The position numbers and the translations under genes are program-made. From assembly GCA_030537615.1 (NCBI GenBank), contig JAUNVP010000003.1, positions 83,153-147,152 of the forward strand: a stretch of DNA of 64,000 nucleotides, given 5' to 3'. The notes under the pieces are model-generated. The model did no database searches. It had not been told where the DNA came from and saw only the letters and a list, made by a program, of their open reading frames with translations. This document shows, piece after piece, positions 18,600 through 27,689 of this stretch (position 1 is its first letter; each line of letters begins with the position of its first letter). The stretch is from Actinomycetaceae bacterium (GTDB lineage Bacteria; Actinomycetota; Actinomycetes; Actinomycetales; Actinomycetaceae).

Positions 18600-19646
18600 T
18601 CATGGGGTGCCCTGCGGGTCGACAATGAGGGCGGCGACCTCGTCGGGAACGTCTCTCATGAGCATATGGCTGGCTCGCACGACCTCGAATCGGCCAGACA
18701 CATCCGGGTTCTCGGCGCGCAACCCGTCCGCGAGACGCTCGAGCTTGCGCACCCACCGGTCGGAAACAAACTTAGGGTTTCCCCGCGCAGCCACGATGAG
18801 CCACGGAACGGGCATCCGGGTTGCTTTGCGCAGTTCTTCCAGTTCGGTGATCCACGCGTCGTACGACCGGTATTCACGCACCATGCCTTCAAGAATGTGT
18901 TTGCGCGTGAATACGGCCCGCGATACGCGCAACTCATCGGCTCGTTTAGCGCTCGCGAGGGGCGCTCCCTTCGTATGGGTGCGAATAGCCGCGACGAGCC
19001 GCGCCACCGTCGGCGACGAGGTGAGAATACTGCGCGCTTGGCGGGTCATCAGTTCGGTCAACGCGGGAAGCGGCACGTTGGCGGCGGCAAGCCGCTCACG
19101 CAGTGAAGCCATCGACCCCGTATCGGGCAGTTCCTGAGATCTCGGTTCGTCCAACTGCTCTCCCCGGTCACCGGGGGGTGGGTTATCCGGCCAGTCGGAA
19201 TCTTTCGCATCCTCGTAGGACGTATCGAGTAGGACAATGGCCTCGCACCGGTCGGGGTGGCGGCGCCCCAACGCCTCCGCGATGAGGCCGCCCATGGAAT
19301 GTCCGGCAATGGTAGCCCGTTCGATCCCGTACTGATCGAGGATTTGACACACCACCTCCACTTCGTCAGCGAGACTCGATCCCGCCGAGAATGGGGCCGG
19401 TCCCGATAGGCCACTTCCTGCGCGGTCGAGGACGAGGACACGGTGGTCATTTCCCAATGCGAGCGTGACGTCTTGCCAATCGAACCACGCAAGCGCAAGG
19501 CCAGATAGGAGAATGACAGCCGGATCAGTCGGGTCACCGTGGTCGAGAACGTGGACGGAAGCAGTGGCTTCGTCGCCGGTGTCGCCAACGTAGCTAACGG
19601 TATGTCGCTGTCCAGTTAAGATGGAGGATTCCGGCCCGATACTCAT
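18600..19646 (-). CDS. Alpha/beta hydrolase
   Basis: A 348-residue alpha/beta-fold hydrolase. The oxyanion segment is ILLSGLALAWFDWQ, the nucleophile elbow is AGHSMGG, and VLDRAGSGLSGP precedes it as in many ester- or lipid-acting hydrolases. The C-terminal His is most likely in ...RASHMLMRDVPDEVA. The start codon overlaps the stop of the upstream DUF998-type gene (ATGA, 19643-19646), so the two form an operon. The substrate is unknown. Confidence 0.85.
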   Translation of the reverse strand: MSIGPESSILTGQRHTVSYVGDTGDEATASVHVLDHGDPTDPAVILLSGLALAWFDWQDVTLALGNDHRVLVLDRAGSGLSGPAPFSAGSSLADEVEVVCQILDQYGIERATIAGHSMGGLIAEALGRRHPDRCEAIVLLDTSYEDAKDSDWPDNPPPGDRGEQLDEPRSQELPDTGSMASLRERLAAANVPLPALTELMTRQARSILTSSPTVARLVAAIRTHTKGAPLASAKRADELRVSRAVFTRKHILEGMVREYRSYDAWITELEELRKATRMPVPWLIVAARGNPKFVSDRWVRKLERLADGLRAENPDVSGRFEVVRASHMLMRDVPDEVAALIVDPQGTP

Positions 19647-20335
19647 GTCCGTTCTCCTTGTCGTTGGTGCAGTTTAGTCACAATCGCCACGTAGAGCACC
19701 CACCACAGGACGAGAGCGACGATCGAGCCGCGTTGAGTGAGTCCTTTGCCCGGCCAGTTCAAGAAAGCATCCAGTCCAGTGTAAGCGGTCAAGGCGATAT
19801 GTAACCCGGTGAGGGCAGTAATGAGCATCCGCTGGGGAAGTTGTCGAGAGACGAACAACCAGGTGGATAGGACAGTAGCTCCGATCGTGCTGGCACCCAC
19901 AACGACGGAAGCTGTCTCGTGGATCAACATGGAAGGTGTGCGGCACTGACTCGATACCGCAACCGCGTGGGATACCTGACTTTCCGCGCAAGACATCGGG
20001 AACGTAGCATCGACAATGGTGGCAATCCCCAGCAGTGCGACACATCCCCAGATGAGATGAGGAAGTAGGTGTTCCCATGCCTGATCAGTACGCGAGAAGC
20101 CGATTATTTGTAGCGTGCGTGGTGCCGCCAGCCAAGTAACGGTAAGAAACCCGATGGCAGCCACAACATCAGCTAGGCGAAAGACCCAGGCGTTCGGCTG
20201 ACCGTCAGCACCGAGTTCAGAAGCAAAAGCATTAACCGCGTCTAACTCCGGATTAAGCCACGGAGCGAGCGCCCAGGACGAATAGACCACGGCAGTGGCG
20301 ATGGCTATCGTCAAGATCGTCGGACGTGATGTCAT
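19643..20335 (-). CDS. DUF998 family membrane protein
   Basis: A 230-residue integral membrane protein with about six hydrophobic segments. The stretch NPELDAVNAFASELGADGQPNAWVFRLADV between helices 1 and 2 is the hallmark of DUF998 proteins. Function is unknown. Coupled to the hydrolase downstream by a 4-bp overlap. TAGGAT (20347-20342) lies exactly 6 nt before ATG, so the transcript is probably leaderless. Confidence 0.78.
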   Translation of the reverse strand: MTSRPTILTIAIATAVVYSSWALAPWLNPELDAVNAFASELGADGQPNAWVFRLADVVAAIGFLTVTWLAAPRTLQIIGFSRTDQAWEHLLPHLIWGCVALLGIATIVDATFPMSCAESQVSHAVAVSSQCRTPSMLIHETASVVVGASTIGATVLSTWLFVSRQLPQRMLITALTGLHIALTAYTGLDAFLNWPGKGLTQRGSIVALVLWWVLYVAIVTKLHQRQGERT

Positions 20336-20341
20336 GGCACT

Positions 20342-20347
20342 ATCCTA
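20342..20347 (-). promoter_or_regulatory. -10 box of a leaderless transcript
   Basis: TAGGAT on the minus strand, 6 nt (AGTGCC) before the ATG at 20335, with no Shine-Dalgarno. Confidence 0.5.
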
Positions 20348-20410
20348 TGTGGCAGTCTGATCGGTCCCTCACTTCGCCCTGAATGTTCCCTTCGTGGGAT
20401 AATGCCATGT

Positions 20411-21484
20411 ATGTACGGACTTTTCGCTGGTTTGACAACCCTCGACGTTGCGCAGTTAACTGCCGATGAGGTGGAAGAAAACAAAAAGGTGACCGCGCTC
20501 GATCAGGTTTTGGCTGCCGGAGGGCCAGCGACCAACGCGGCTGTTGTGTTCTCTGCGCTCAACCGTTCGAAAGTTCGACTGGCCGCGCGGAGAAAAGTGA
20601 GCGCAGATAGAAACGGCGCACATGCCGGTCGGTCTGCGGCCACCGTCCTTTTGACTGCGGTGGGAGATGGGCCCGCCGCGCAGCTCATAGCCACCGATGT
20701 CGAAGCGACGGATATCGCGCTCGTCGACTGTACGGACTACGATGCTCAGCCACCGGCCAACGCCGATGAAATTGACTACACACCCACCGTCTCAACCATT
20801 TTCGTCAATGCCAAGACAGGTGCGCGGACGTTGGCCTCCACCAACTCTCGCCTCCCGCTTCGTCCGGACATGGCAACGGCCTCGCTCGAAGCGATGGGGA
20901 ACCCGCAGGTCGTCCTCGTCGATGGACACAACCCCGAACTTGGTCTCGCGGCACTGACCTACGGCACGGACCCGCAGGCCGATGACCCGTTCGCCGCTGT
21001 CGACTACGAACCGCCCTACCTGCGGATTCTCGACGGAGGCTCGTGGAAACCGTGGCTCACATCCATGCTTGGATTCGTTGACGTCGCAGTGCTCTCGGGA
21101 GACTTCGTCGCTCCCGGTGCGTCGAGCATTGCAGAAACAGTCGAGTTCCTGCGGGGTTTTGGAATCACGCGAGTTATTCAGACAAACGGCGCAGAAGCGA
21201 CCCGCTGGTGGTGGGGCGAAACGTCCGGTGAACTCGCACCCCCGGGCGTCGATGTCGTCTGCACGCTCGCGGCAGGGGACGTATTCCACGGCGCTTTCGC
21301 CTGGGGCTGCGTCACTGGCTCTCTCACCCGCGAATCGGACGATCCCACGGCCGTTATCGACTTTGCCAACCACATTGCTGCCCTCTCGACAACCGTTTTT
21401 GGCACCCGTGCCTGGCTCCACGACTACGAAACCATTGAGCGAGAGGTCGAGCGCCTACTCGACGCGGAAGAAACGCGACTGTAA
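20411..21484 (+). CDS. PfkB family carbohydrate kinase
   Basis: A 357-residue sugar or nucleoside kinase of the ribokinase/PfkB superfamily. The N-terminal motif GLTTLD and GGPATNAAVVFSAL (first PfkB signature) are present. The second signature is the atypical CTLAAGDVFHGAFAWG, in which the DTxGAGD consensus is degenerate, although the catalytic Asp in AGD is kept. An ATG at 20402 in the same frame overlaps a GATAAT box (20398-20403), so the ATG at 20411 is preferred. A loop rich in basic residues (AARRKVSADRNGAHAGRSAA) may be an insertion. The substrate cannot be predicted. Confidence 0.83.
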   Translation: MYGLFAGLTTLDVAQLTADEVEENKKVTALDQVLAAGGPATNAAVVFSALNRSKVRLAARRKVSADRNGAHAGRSAATVLLTAVGDGPAAQLIATDVEATDIALVDCTDYDAQPPANADEIDYTPTVSTIFVNAKTGARTLASTNSRLPLRPDMATASLEAMGNPQVVLVDGHNPELGLAALTYGTDPQADDPFAAVDYEPPYLRILDGGSWKPWLTSMLGFVDVAVLSGDFVAPGASSIAETVEFLRGFGITRVIQTNGAEATRWWWGETSGELAPPGVDVVCTLAAGDVFHGAFAWGCVTGSLTRESDDPTAVIDFANHIAALSTTVFGTRAWLHDYETIEREVERLLDAEETRL

Positions 21485-21492
21485 GGATCCGG

Positions 21493-22263
21493 TTAGCCGC
21501 GGGCGGGAACGCGTTCTTTCACCCAGTTCACTGACAGATTACGAAGAGTGTCGAGTCCCTGCCCAGCACCAAAAGACACGGCGCGGACTATTTCGAGGTG
21601 AGAGCCCTCGGGAAGCAGGGGGAAATTCTCTTGTGTCATCTCAAGTAAGCCGCGGGCGTCGTCATCGTCGTCATGAATGACGAGGACGGGAATCTTCAGG
21701 CCCTTGAGTAAGTTCTCCGTTTCGTTCATTGACAGGTCGATGAGGGTTTGACGAGAAATGACGAAGTGCTCGCGCGCTGACTGATTATCATCGGGAATGC
21801 GCGCATGTCCGTGTTTTTCCAGGTCATCGAGTTGCGACGCTGAGAAAATCCGGTTCCAGTCGAATGACAGCGGACCGGACACAAGGCCGGTGAGAACCAT
21901 CGTTTCGACCGGCTCAGGCCGAGCTTGTAGTGCAATGAGCGTGCCGAATGAGTGCGCGTGAATGACCTGTCGGGTAAAGCCCTGCTTCTTCAGCCAGGAG
22001 GACGCGGAGTGGAGATCCTCAACGCCGTGCGCAGCAGTAATGATGTCGTCGTCAGAATCACCGCATCCGGAGTAGTCGAACTCGAGGGTCGCATACCCCG
22101 AGCCACGGTAGGCCTTAGAAAGCCGATCGAAATGTTCACCCGAATGACGGTCGGCGAGGAACGAATGGGAGAAGAGGACGGCCGCATCTTTCGTGTCAAC
22201 AGGGTTGATAAAAGTGCCCGCGAGGGTTACGCCGCGGGGAGTGGGGATCCGTACTTCAGTCAC
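21493..22263 (-). CDS. Alpha/beta hydrolase (serine aminopeptidase-like)
   Basis: A 256-residue alpha/beta hydrolase. The nucleophile elbow is HAHSFGT, the Asp is probably in VLVIHDDDDDARG, and a His is in PEGSHLEIV. VRIPTPRGVTLAGTF at the N-terminus and AAVLFSHSFLADRHSG are typical of small cytosolic acyl hydrolases. The open frame extends upstream to 22404, but that part looks non-coding. GTG 22263 is preferred because TAGGGT (22276-22271) lies 7 nt upstream, matching the leaderless pattern of neighbouring genes. Confidence 0.8.
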   Translation of the reverse strand: MTEVRIPTPRGVTLAGTFINPVDTKDAAVLFSHSFLADRHSGEHFDRLSKAYRGSGYATLEFDYSGCGDSDDDIITAAHGVEDLHSASSWLKKQGFTRQVIHAHSFGTLIALQARPEPVETMVLTGLVSGPLSFDWNRIFSASQLDDLEKHGHARIPDDNQSAREHFVISRQTLIDLSMNETENLLKGLKIPVLVIHDDDDDARGLLEMTQENFPLLPEGSHLEIVRAVSFGAGQGLDTLRNLSVNWVKERVPARG

Positions 22264-22270
22264 GTTCAAT

Positions 22271-22276
22271 ACCCTA
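22271..22276 (-). promoter_or_regulatory. -10 box of a leaderless transcript
   Basis: TAGGGT on the minus strand, 7 nt before the GTG at 22263. Confidence 0.4.
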
Positions 22277-22427
22277 GGGCATCTGTCCGTTAAACGCACG
22301 AGGCAATCCCAGATAAGTTCAGCGACTGACACCATTTTCTTGAACTTCACTGTGTGAGGACGCCTCAACACCGATAGGCTTAGGAACACAAACCGCACTG
22401 TCACAGTGCATAACCTCGGGAGGAATA

Positions 22428-22745
22428 TTGGGTACCAAGTTTGGACTGATCGTGGGAGCTGGCATCGGCTACGTCTTTGGCACGAAAGCCGGTCGGGAAC
22501 GCTACGAACAAATCCGCAGGTCGGCCGCTAAGCTCCGCCAGACCCCTGTCGTCGCCAAGCCAATGGATTCGGCCTCAGAGAAGATCTCGGACGCCGTTCG
22601 CCGCGGTGGCGAAGCCGCTACTGACAAGGTCGTCGGCATCGTTAAGGAACGCGTCTTCGGGCAGAAGCCAGAAAAGACCGAATACGTTGATGTAGATGTC
22701 GTCGAGATTTACGACACTGATTCTGAGGCTCCGAGCCCCAAGTAG
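22428..22745 (+). CDS. Small YtxH-like protein
   Basis: A 105-residue protein starting at TTG with GGAGG just upstream. The Gly-rich hydrophobic N-terminus (KFGLIVGAGIGYVFGTKAGRERYEQIRR) matches the YtxH-like pattern: one glycine-rich membrane segment followed by an amphipathic charged helix. The tail is acidic. Its role is unknown; members are often stress-related. It leads the ferritin-VIT and TRIC genes on the same strand, 5 bp before the next gene. Confidence 0.75.
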   Translation: MGTKFGLIVGAGIGYVFGTKAGRERYEQIRRSAAKLRQTPVVAKPMDSASEKISDAVRRGGEAATDKVVGIVKERVFGQKPEKTEYVDVDVVEIYDTDSEAPSPK

Positions 22746-22750
22746 TCGGT

Positions 22751-23923
22751 GTGTCGCTCAATCCTGAAGTTCGTGGAAGCGTGAATCCGGGACCGCACCC
22801 GAACCCATCGGCCGACCAAATCAGACGGTGGCGTCGCTATCTTGCCGAAGAGCAAATGGAGGGTGAAACCTACCGTGAACTAGCGAAGCGCCGCACCGGA
22901 GAAGAACGCGATATCCTCAACGCCCTGGCTGACGCCGAAGGGCGCCATGAAGCCTACTGGCGAAGCCGACTAGGTGAACACGCCTACCCTCCGCCTAAGC
23001 CGACACTTGTAGCCCGCGGGCTCGCTCGACTTGCGCGTATTTTCGGATCCATCTTCGTTCTTGCGCTAGCCCAACGTGCCGAGCAGCGAGAAGACTACGA
23101 CGTGGATGTCGATGCCACCGAGCAAATGGCGGCTGATGAGCACATTCACGGAGAGGTTGTGCGCGGTCTTGCAGCACGTTCTCGTGAACGCATGTCCGGC
23201 ACGTTCCGCGCTGCCGTATTCGGAGCGAACGATGGGCTCGTGTCAAACCTCGCCCTCATTCTTGGCATTGCCGCCACCGGTACCAGCCGAGGAATGGTCA
23301 TCGCCGCCGGGTTCGCCGGTCTCCTTGCCGGTGCGCTATCAATGGCAGCAGGAGAATACATATCCGTCACCTCCCAGCGGGAACTCCTCGAAGCCTCAGA
23401 TCCTGCCCCCGATGCTCACCGCGCGGTCGCTCGTCTCGATGTTGAAGCCAACGAACTGGAACTCGTGTTCCGCGCTCGCGGAGACTCGACGGAAGAAGCG
23501 CGTAAGCACGCGCAGATCTTGCTCTCCGCTATTCGCAAGCCGGCAACAGAACTCACCACCGGTGCCGTGATCACACCGATGAGTATGCTGGCGGCTAAAG
23601 ACCGGGAAGCTCTCGTCGAAGGCGAAGCCAAGCACACGGAAATTGGCACCGCGTGGAATGCGGCATTCGGATCGTTCTTCTTCTTCTCGATCGGTGCACT
23701 GCTACCACTCCTTCCCTTTCTTTTCGGACTGCACGGCGGAATCGGAGTGATCACATCGCTCATCATCGTTGGATTTGCGCTCCTTTTGACCGGTGGCATT
23801 GTCGGAATCCTCTCCGGTAAACCGCCGCTATTGCGCGCCTTCCGGCAACTGGCCGTAGGATATGGAGCGGCAGCGATGACGTACGCTCTCGGACTCGCGT
23901 TTGGAGCCAGTGGCATTGGATAA
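22751..23923 (+). CDS. Ferritin-like/VIT family membrane protein (iron or manganese transport)
   Basis: A 390-residue fusion of a rubrerythrin/ferritin-like domain (about residues 20-150, with spaced Glu/His such as EEQMEGETYRELA, DAEGRHEAYW and ADEHIHGEVV) and a C-terminal VIT/CCC1 domain with five predicted membrane helices. The VIT signature is FGANDGLVSNLALILG, with LSMAAGEYISV in helix 2. VIT1/CCC1 proteins move Fe(II)/Mn(II) across membranes; the ferritin-like cap binds iron in characterised relatives. GTG start. The TRIC-like gene follows after 9 bp. Confidence 0.9.
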   Translation: MSLNPEVRGSVNPGPHPNPSADQIRRWRRYLAEEQMEGETYRELAKRRTGEERDILNALADAEGRHEAYWRSRLGEHAYPPPKPTLVARGLARLARIFGSIFVLALAQRAEQREDYDVDVDATEQMAADEHIHGEVVRGLAARSRERMSGTFRAAVFGANDGLVSNLALILGIAATGTSRGMVIAAGFAGLLAGALSMAAGEYISVTSQRELLEASDPAPDAHRAVARLDVEANELELVFRARGDSTEEARKHAQILLSAIRKPATELTTGAVITPMSMLAAKDREALVEGEAKHTEIGTAWNAAFGSFFFFSIGALLPLLPFLFGLHGGIGVITSLIIVGFALLLTGGIVGILSGKPPLLRAFRQLAVGYGAAAMTYALGLAFGASGIG

Positions 23924-23932
23924 GGAGGACAT

Positions 23933-24745
23933 GTGCTCGATACTCTTAACCACAACCTCCCTGACCTCTTCCGCTTTATTGATCTGACCGGCGTGTTTCT
24001 CAACGGAATAATCGGAGGTCGCCTCGCCCGGCAAAAGGGCTTCGATGCCGTCGGTTTCGCAGTGCTTGCGATTATGTCCGCCCTCGGTGGAGGGATGGTG
24101 CGCGATACGCTTCTGCAAGCCGGCCCACCCGTGGCTTTGACAGACCCGTACTATCTGGGGACAGCTCTCATCGGCGCCCTCATTGCATTCTTGTGGAAAC
24201 TGGACTCGAAATTTGCCGGGCGCGCCATCGTCGTTGCCGACGGCATTGTCCTGGGGACGTGGGCGGCAACCGGCGCGGTTAAAACCCTCTCGCTCGGATT
24301 TGGAATCATGCCGGCGATCATGCTTGGCATGATCACTGCGGTCGGCGGCGGAATGATCCGAGACGTCTCCGCTGGCAACGTCCCGATGGTTTTTGGAGGA
24401 AACTACCTGTACGCCACGCCAGCGGCGGTTGCCTCAATCGTCATGGTCGGGTTCTTTTTCCTCGACCTGGAAATGCTCGGCATGCTGATGGCGACGATCA
24501 TCGGTTCGAGTTTTACCGTCGTAGCCCATTGGCGTAAGTGGCAGCTACCGGCCCACGCCGACTGGACGCTCACGCTCACGTCGACGCAGTTGCGCCAGCT
24601 CCGTCGCAACCGCGGATCTCTGTGGAAGATCACCCGCGAGGACGTCGCCAAATCGATGGAAACTGCGGAGGGTCGGCGCGCCATGTCGAAACTCCACGAT
24701 GAAATTGAGCGTCAGGAGAGCGAACGCGACGAAGGAGATCAGTGA
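23933..24745 (+). CDS. TRIC-like cation channel (UPF0126 family)
   Basis: A 270-residue membrane protein with seven predicted segments arranged as two repeats, each with a glycine-rich bent helix: ALGGGMVRDTLL and AVGGGMIRDVSAGNVP. This is the pattern of prokaryotic TRIC (trimeric intracellular cation) homologues. The polar C-terminal 60 residues are cytoplasmic. Start GTG 23933 after AAGGAGGACAT. Its stop overlaps the SRAP gene start (TGATG), so the cluster YtxH-VIT-TRIC-SRAP is probably one transcript. Confidence 0.87.
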   Translation: MLDTLNHNLPDLFRFIDLTGVFLNGIIGGRLARQKGFDAVGFAVLAIMSALGGGMVRDTLLQAGPPVALTDPYYLGTALIGALIAFLWKLDSKFAGRAIVVADGIVLGTWAATGAVKTLSLGFGIMPAIMLGMITAVGGGMIRDVSAGNVPMVFGGNYLYATPAAVASIVMVGFFFLDLEMLGMLMATIIGSSFTVVAHWRKWQLPAHADWTLTLTSTQLRQLRRNRGSLWKITREDVAKSMETAEGRRAMSKLHDEIERQESERDEGDQ

Positions 24746-25422
24746 TGTGCGGTCGGTACGGACTCTGGGCACCGCAGGACGCGCTCGTCGAACTATTCGA
24801 TTGTGACCTCACCCTCGGAGACTACCGTCCGACGTGGAACGCAGCCCCCTCCCAGCAGCTTCCCGTCATTTTTGAACGCGCGGACGACAGCGGCAGACGG
24901 ATGCAGCACCTCCAGTGGGGGCTAGTCCCCAGTTGGGCGCGCGATGCCCGCCGCCCGATGATTAACGCCCGGAGTGAGACACTGGTCGACAAGCCGAGTT
25001 TCAAGGGGCCGGCGCGGCGCCAGCGCTGCTTAGTTCCAGCCAACGGATATTACGAGTGGCAGGCTGAAGGCGAACAAAAGCACCCCTGGTTCCTATCGGC
25101 GGCAGAAGGTGATCCCGTCATGGGATTTGCGGGGATCTACGAGGCATGGAAAGTGCCCGATTCCGATGATGAGTGGCTGAGAACATTCGCCATTATCACT
25201 CGCGCCGCCCCCGACGTCCTCGGCCATATCCACGACCGCTCACCCGTCGTTGTTCCTCCCAACCTGTGGGCGGAATGGCTTGACCCTGCGGCAACGCAAG
25301 ACAGTGACGTCGCCCAACTTCTCGATGCTATTGCTCCGCCGCACCTCCACCCGCGGCGGGTTGGACGGGCGGTCGGAAACGTCCGCAACAACGACCCGTC
25401 ACTCGTTGAAAGCGTGACCTAG
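24745..25422 (+). CDS. SOS response-associated peptidase (SRAP/YedK, HMCES-like)
   Basis: A 225-residue protein that crosslinks to abasic sites in single-stranded DNA. The start is the second of two possible codons: ATG at 24745 makes the mature protein begin with Cys2 (MCGRYG), which must be N-terminal for catalysis. Other conserved residues: Asn74 and Arg76 (NARSET), Glu104 (NGYYEW) and the HDR/SPVV segment with His163. Length is typical. Translation is coupled to the TRIC-like gene through TGATG. Confidence 0.93.
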   Translation: MCGRYGLWAPQDALVELFDCDLTLGDYRPTWNAAPSQQLPVIFERADDSGRRMQHLQWGLVPSWARDARRPMINARSETLVDKPSFKGPARRQRCLVPANGYYEWQAEGEQKHPWFLSAAEGDPVMGFAGIYEAWKVPDSDDEWLRTFAIITRAAPDVLGHIHDRSPVVVPPNLWAEWLDPAATQDSDVAQLLDAIAPPHLHPRRVGRAVGNVRNNDPSLVESVT

Positions 25423-25480
25423 GCTGTGGATAACCGAGGGGTCAGTTGGTGCGCCCCCATTTTTCAGGCAGAGTACAACT

Positions 25481-26176
25481 ATGCGTAAGCGCACAGCGGA
25501 CATTGTCATTAGCATGGTCATCATTGCTGTTGGCCTGTGGATGGTGACCGCTCTCGCGCCCGGAGCATTTCGGCTCCTTGTCGGTTCACACCTTGAGGAT
25601 GTTCCGGCCTCATCAGTGCGGGACGATCTTGCCCTGCTCGTAGTTCGAGCCGAACACCGTGCCCCGCACTACGAGCGAAGCCGGTTCGGAAAAGCGTGGG
25701 CTGATGAGGATCGCAACGGGTGCGATACCCGCAACGACGTGCTTGGTCGGGACTTGCGTCGTGTGACCTACCGATCCGGATTTCCTCCCGATTGCGTGGT
25801 GGCTTCGGGGGTCCTCAACGACCCGTACACCGGTCTCACCATCGATTTCGTGCGGGGGCCACGAACGTCCGAAGCTGTCCAGATCGATCATGTTGTCGCA
25901 CTCTTCGACGCGTGGAAGTCGGGGGCCTACGCGTGGGACGATGCGAAGCGCCAGCAGTTCGCCAACGATCCCGCGAATCTTCTCGCCGTCGACGGGCAGG
26001 CAAATCACGACAAAGGGCACGGTCGTGCCGATGAATGGTTGCCGAAGAATCCGGACTATCACTGCGCGTACGTGGCTCGGCAGGTTCGCGTGAAGGCCGC
26101 GTGGTCGCTCACCGTAACCGAGACAGAACGACAAGCCATGATTGACGTGCTGGCCGACTGTCCGGCAATGGAGTGA
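25481..26176 (+). CDS. Secreted HNH-type nuclease (DUF1524)
   Basis: A 231-residue protein with an N-terminal membrane segment or signal (about residues 8-30) and a GmrSD C-terminal-like DUF1524 domain: QIDHVVALFDAW gives the His of the HNH metal finger, and NDPANLLAVDGQANHDKGHGRADEW gives the Asn and second-His part. Such secreted nucleases are common in Actinobacteria and probably degrade extracellular nucleic acid. Two or three Cys pairs (NGCDTRND, PDCVVA, DYHCAY, LADCPA) suggest disulfides. No strong ribosome binding site is visible before ATG 25481. Confidence 0.82.
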   Translation: MRKRTADIVISMVIIAVGLWMVTALAPGAFRLLVGSHLEDVPASSVRDDLALLVVRAEHRAPHYERSRFGKAWADEDRNGCDTRNDVLGRDLRRVTYRSGFPPDCVVASGVLNDPYTGLTIDFVRGPRTSEAVQIDHVVALFDAWKSGAYAWDDAKRQQFANDPANLLAVDGQANHDKGHGRADEWLPKNPDYHCAYVARQVRVKAAWSLTVTETERQAMIDVLADCPAME

Positions 26177-26208
26177 GGGGCCGCCCGGCTCACCGGACAG
26201 CCCCTCAC
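26173..26208. terminator. Bidirectional terminator between convergent genes
   Basis: A 9-bp perfect inverted repeat (GTGAGGGGC/GCCCCTCAC) containing an inner CCGG-CTCA-CCGG hairpin. It overlaps the stop codon of the nuclease gene and lies 10 bp from the stop of trpB2. Confidence 0.6.
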
Positions 26209-26217
26209 CGCAATGAA

Positions 26218-27540
26218 TTACTTGGCTTGGCGTTCGCGCTCAATCTCGCGACCGTACGCCGGTAGATCAAGCACGCCGTTACCCGACAGGCCAATGACAA
26301 CGACTTCGCCGTCCTTCGCCTCACCGGATTTAACGTAGTTGAGAGCGCCCGCGACCGCGTGCGTCGATTCAGGTGCGGGGATAATTCCCTCCGCCCGAGC
26401 GAACTCGAGACCGGCGCGGAACGTCGTATTCTCATCGACTGCAATGGAGTCGAGGAGGCCGAGGTGCTTGGCGTGCGAAACCATCGGGCTCATGCCGTGG
26501 AAACGCAGGCCACCGGCATGAATTGACGGCGGGACAAACTCGTTGCCGAGCGTGTACATCTTGAGAAGCGGAGTCAGCTTCGCAACGTCACCGTAGTCGT
26601 AGCGGAACTCGCCCTGCGTCATGGACGGGCAGGCGGCCGGCTCGCACGCGACGATCCGAGTCGTGGTCCCTTCTCGGAGATTCTGCCCGATGAACGGGAA
26701 AGATAGGCCCGCGAGGTTCGAGCCACCACCGGCGCAACCGAATACGATGTCTGCTTGTTCTTCGCCGGCCTCCTTGAGTTGCTCAAGAGCTTCGAGACCG
26801 ATCACGCTTTGGTGCAAAATAACGTGGTTGAGCACCGAACCGAGCGCGTAGTGGGCATTGTCGGACTTGACAGCGACCTCGATCGCCTCGGAAATCGCCA
26901 TACCAAGCGATCCCGTCGTACTCGGATCCTTTTCAAGCATGGCACGGCCAGCTTCGGTGATCGTTGAGGGCGATGGGTGGCACGTGGCGCCATAGGCTTC
27001 CATCTGCATGCGGCGGTATGGCTTCTCGTCGTACGACGAGCGTACCTGGAATACTTCACACTCGAGGCCGAACATCGCTGATGCCATGGCGAGCGATGCG
27101 CCCCACTGTCCAGCCCCGGTTTCCGTCGTCAGCTTCGTCGTGCCCTCAACCGCGTTGAAGTAGGCTTGTGCGACTGCGGAGTTCGGCTTATGTGATCCCG
27201 CCGGGGATACACCCTCGTACTTGTAGTAGATTTTCGCCTTCGTGCCCAGGCGCTTTTCCAACCGGTGTGCGCGGAACAGGGGAGAGGGCCTCCAGGATGA
27301 GTACACCTCCCTCACCGGGGTAGGGATCTCGATCCATCGTTCAGTGGAGAACTCTTGCTCCACCAACGCCTTGGCAAACAGCGGCTCAAGATCTTCGGGC
27401 TTCGCCGGCTCGTGCGTCTGCGGGTTGAGCGCAGGAGCAACGGGCTCGGGGAAATCGGCCGCAATGTTGTACCAGTGGGTGGGGACAGTCGAAGGAATTG
27501 CATAATCAAGCGCTTCGGTGAACGCGTTTTCGTTAGCCAT
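26218..27540 (-). CDS. TrpB-like PLP-dependent enzyme (tryptophan synthase beta-2)
   Basis: A 440-residue fold type II PLP enzyme. SPAGSHKPNSAVAQAYF contains the PLP lysine, and GCAGGGSNLAG is the phosphate-binding loop. Length and the N-terminal extension (ALDYAIPSTVPTHWYNIAADFP) match TrpB2 rather than classical TrpB. TrpB2 makes tryptophan from serine and indole, or salvages indole, without a TrpA partner. No other trp genes are present here. RBS AAGGGG precedes ATG 27540. Confidence 0.9.
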   Translation of the reverse strand: MANENAFTEALDYAIPSTVPTHWYNIAADFPEPVAPALNPQTHEPAKPEDLEPLFAKALVEQEFSTERWIEIPTPVREVYSSWRPSPLFRAHRLEKRLGTKAKIYYKYEGVSPAGSHKPNSAVAQAYFNAVEGTTKLTTETGAGQWGASLAMASAMFGLECEVFQVRSSYDEKPYRRMQMEAYGATCHPSPSTITEAGRAMLEKDPSTTGSLGMAISEAIEVAVKSDNAHYALGSVLNHVILHQSVIGLEALEQLKEAGEEQADIVFGCAGGGSNLAGLSFPFIGQNLREGTTTRIVACEPAACPSMTQGEFRYDYGDVAKLTPLLKMYTLGNEFVPPSIHAGGLRFHGMSPMVSHAKHLGLLDSIAVDENTTFRAGLEFARAEGIIPAPESTHAVAGALNYVKSGEAKDGEVVVIGLSGNGVLDLPAYGREIERERQAK

Positions 27541-27689
27541 GTATTCGTCCCCTTACAAGGAAAGTAGTGATCGATAGATCCTGGATATGATGACGGCCAA
27601 ACGGCCGCTTAACACACTTTACGTGGCAGACGTCAAATGTGCCGCTCGTGTCCTATTACGTGATACCCCACGTTTCGGGGAAGCAACGT

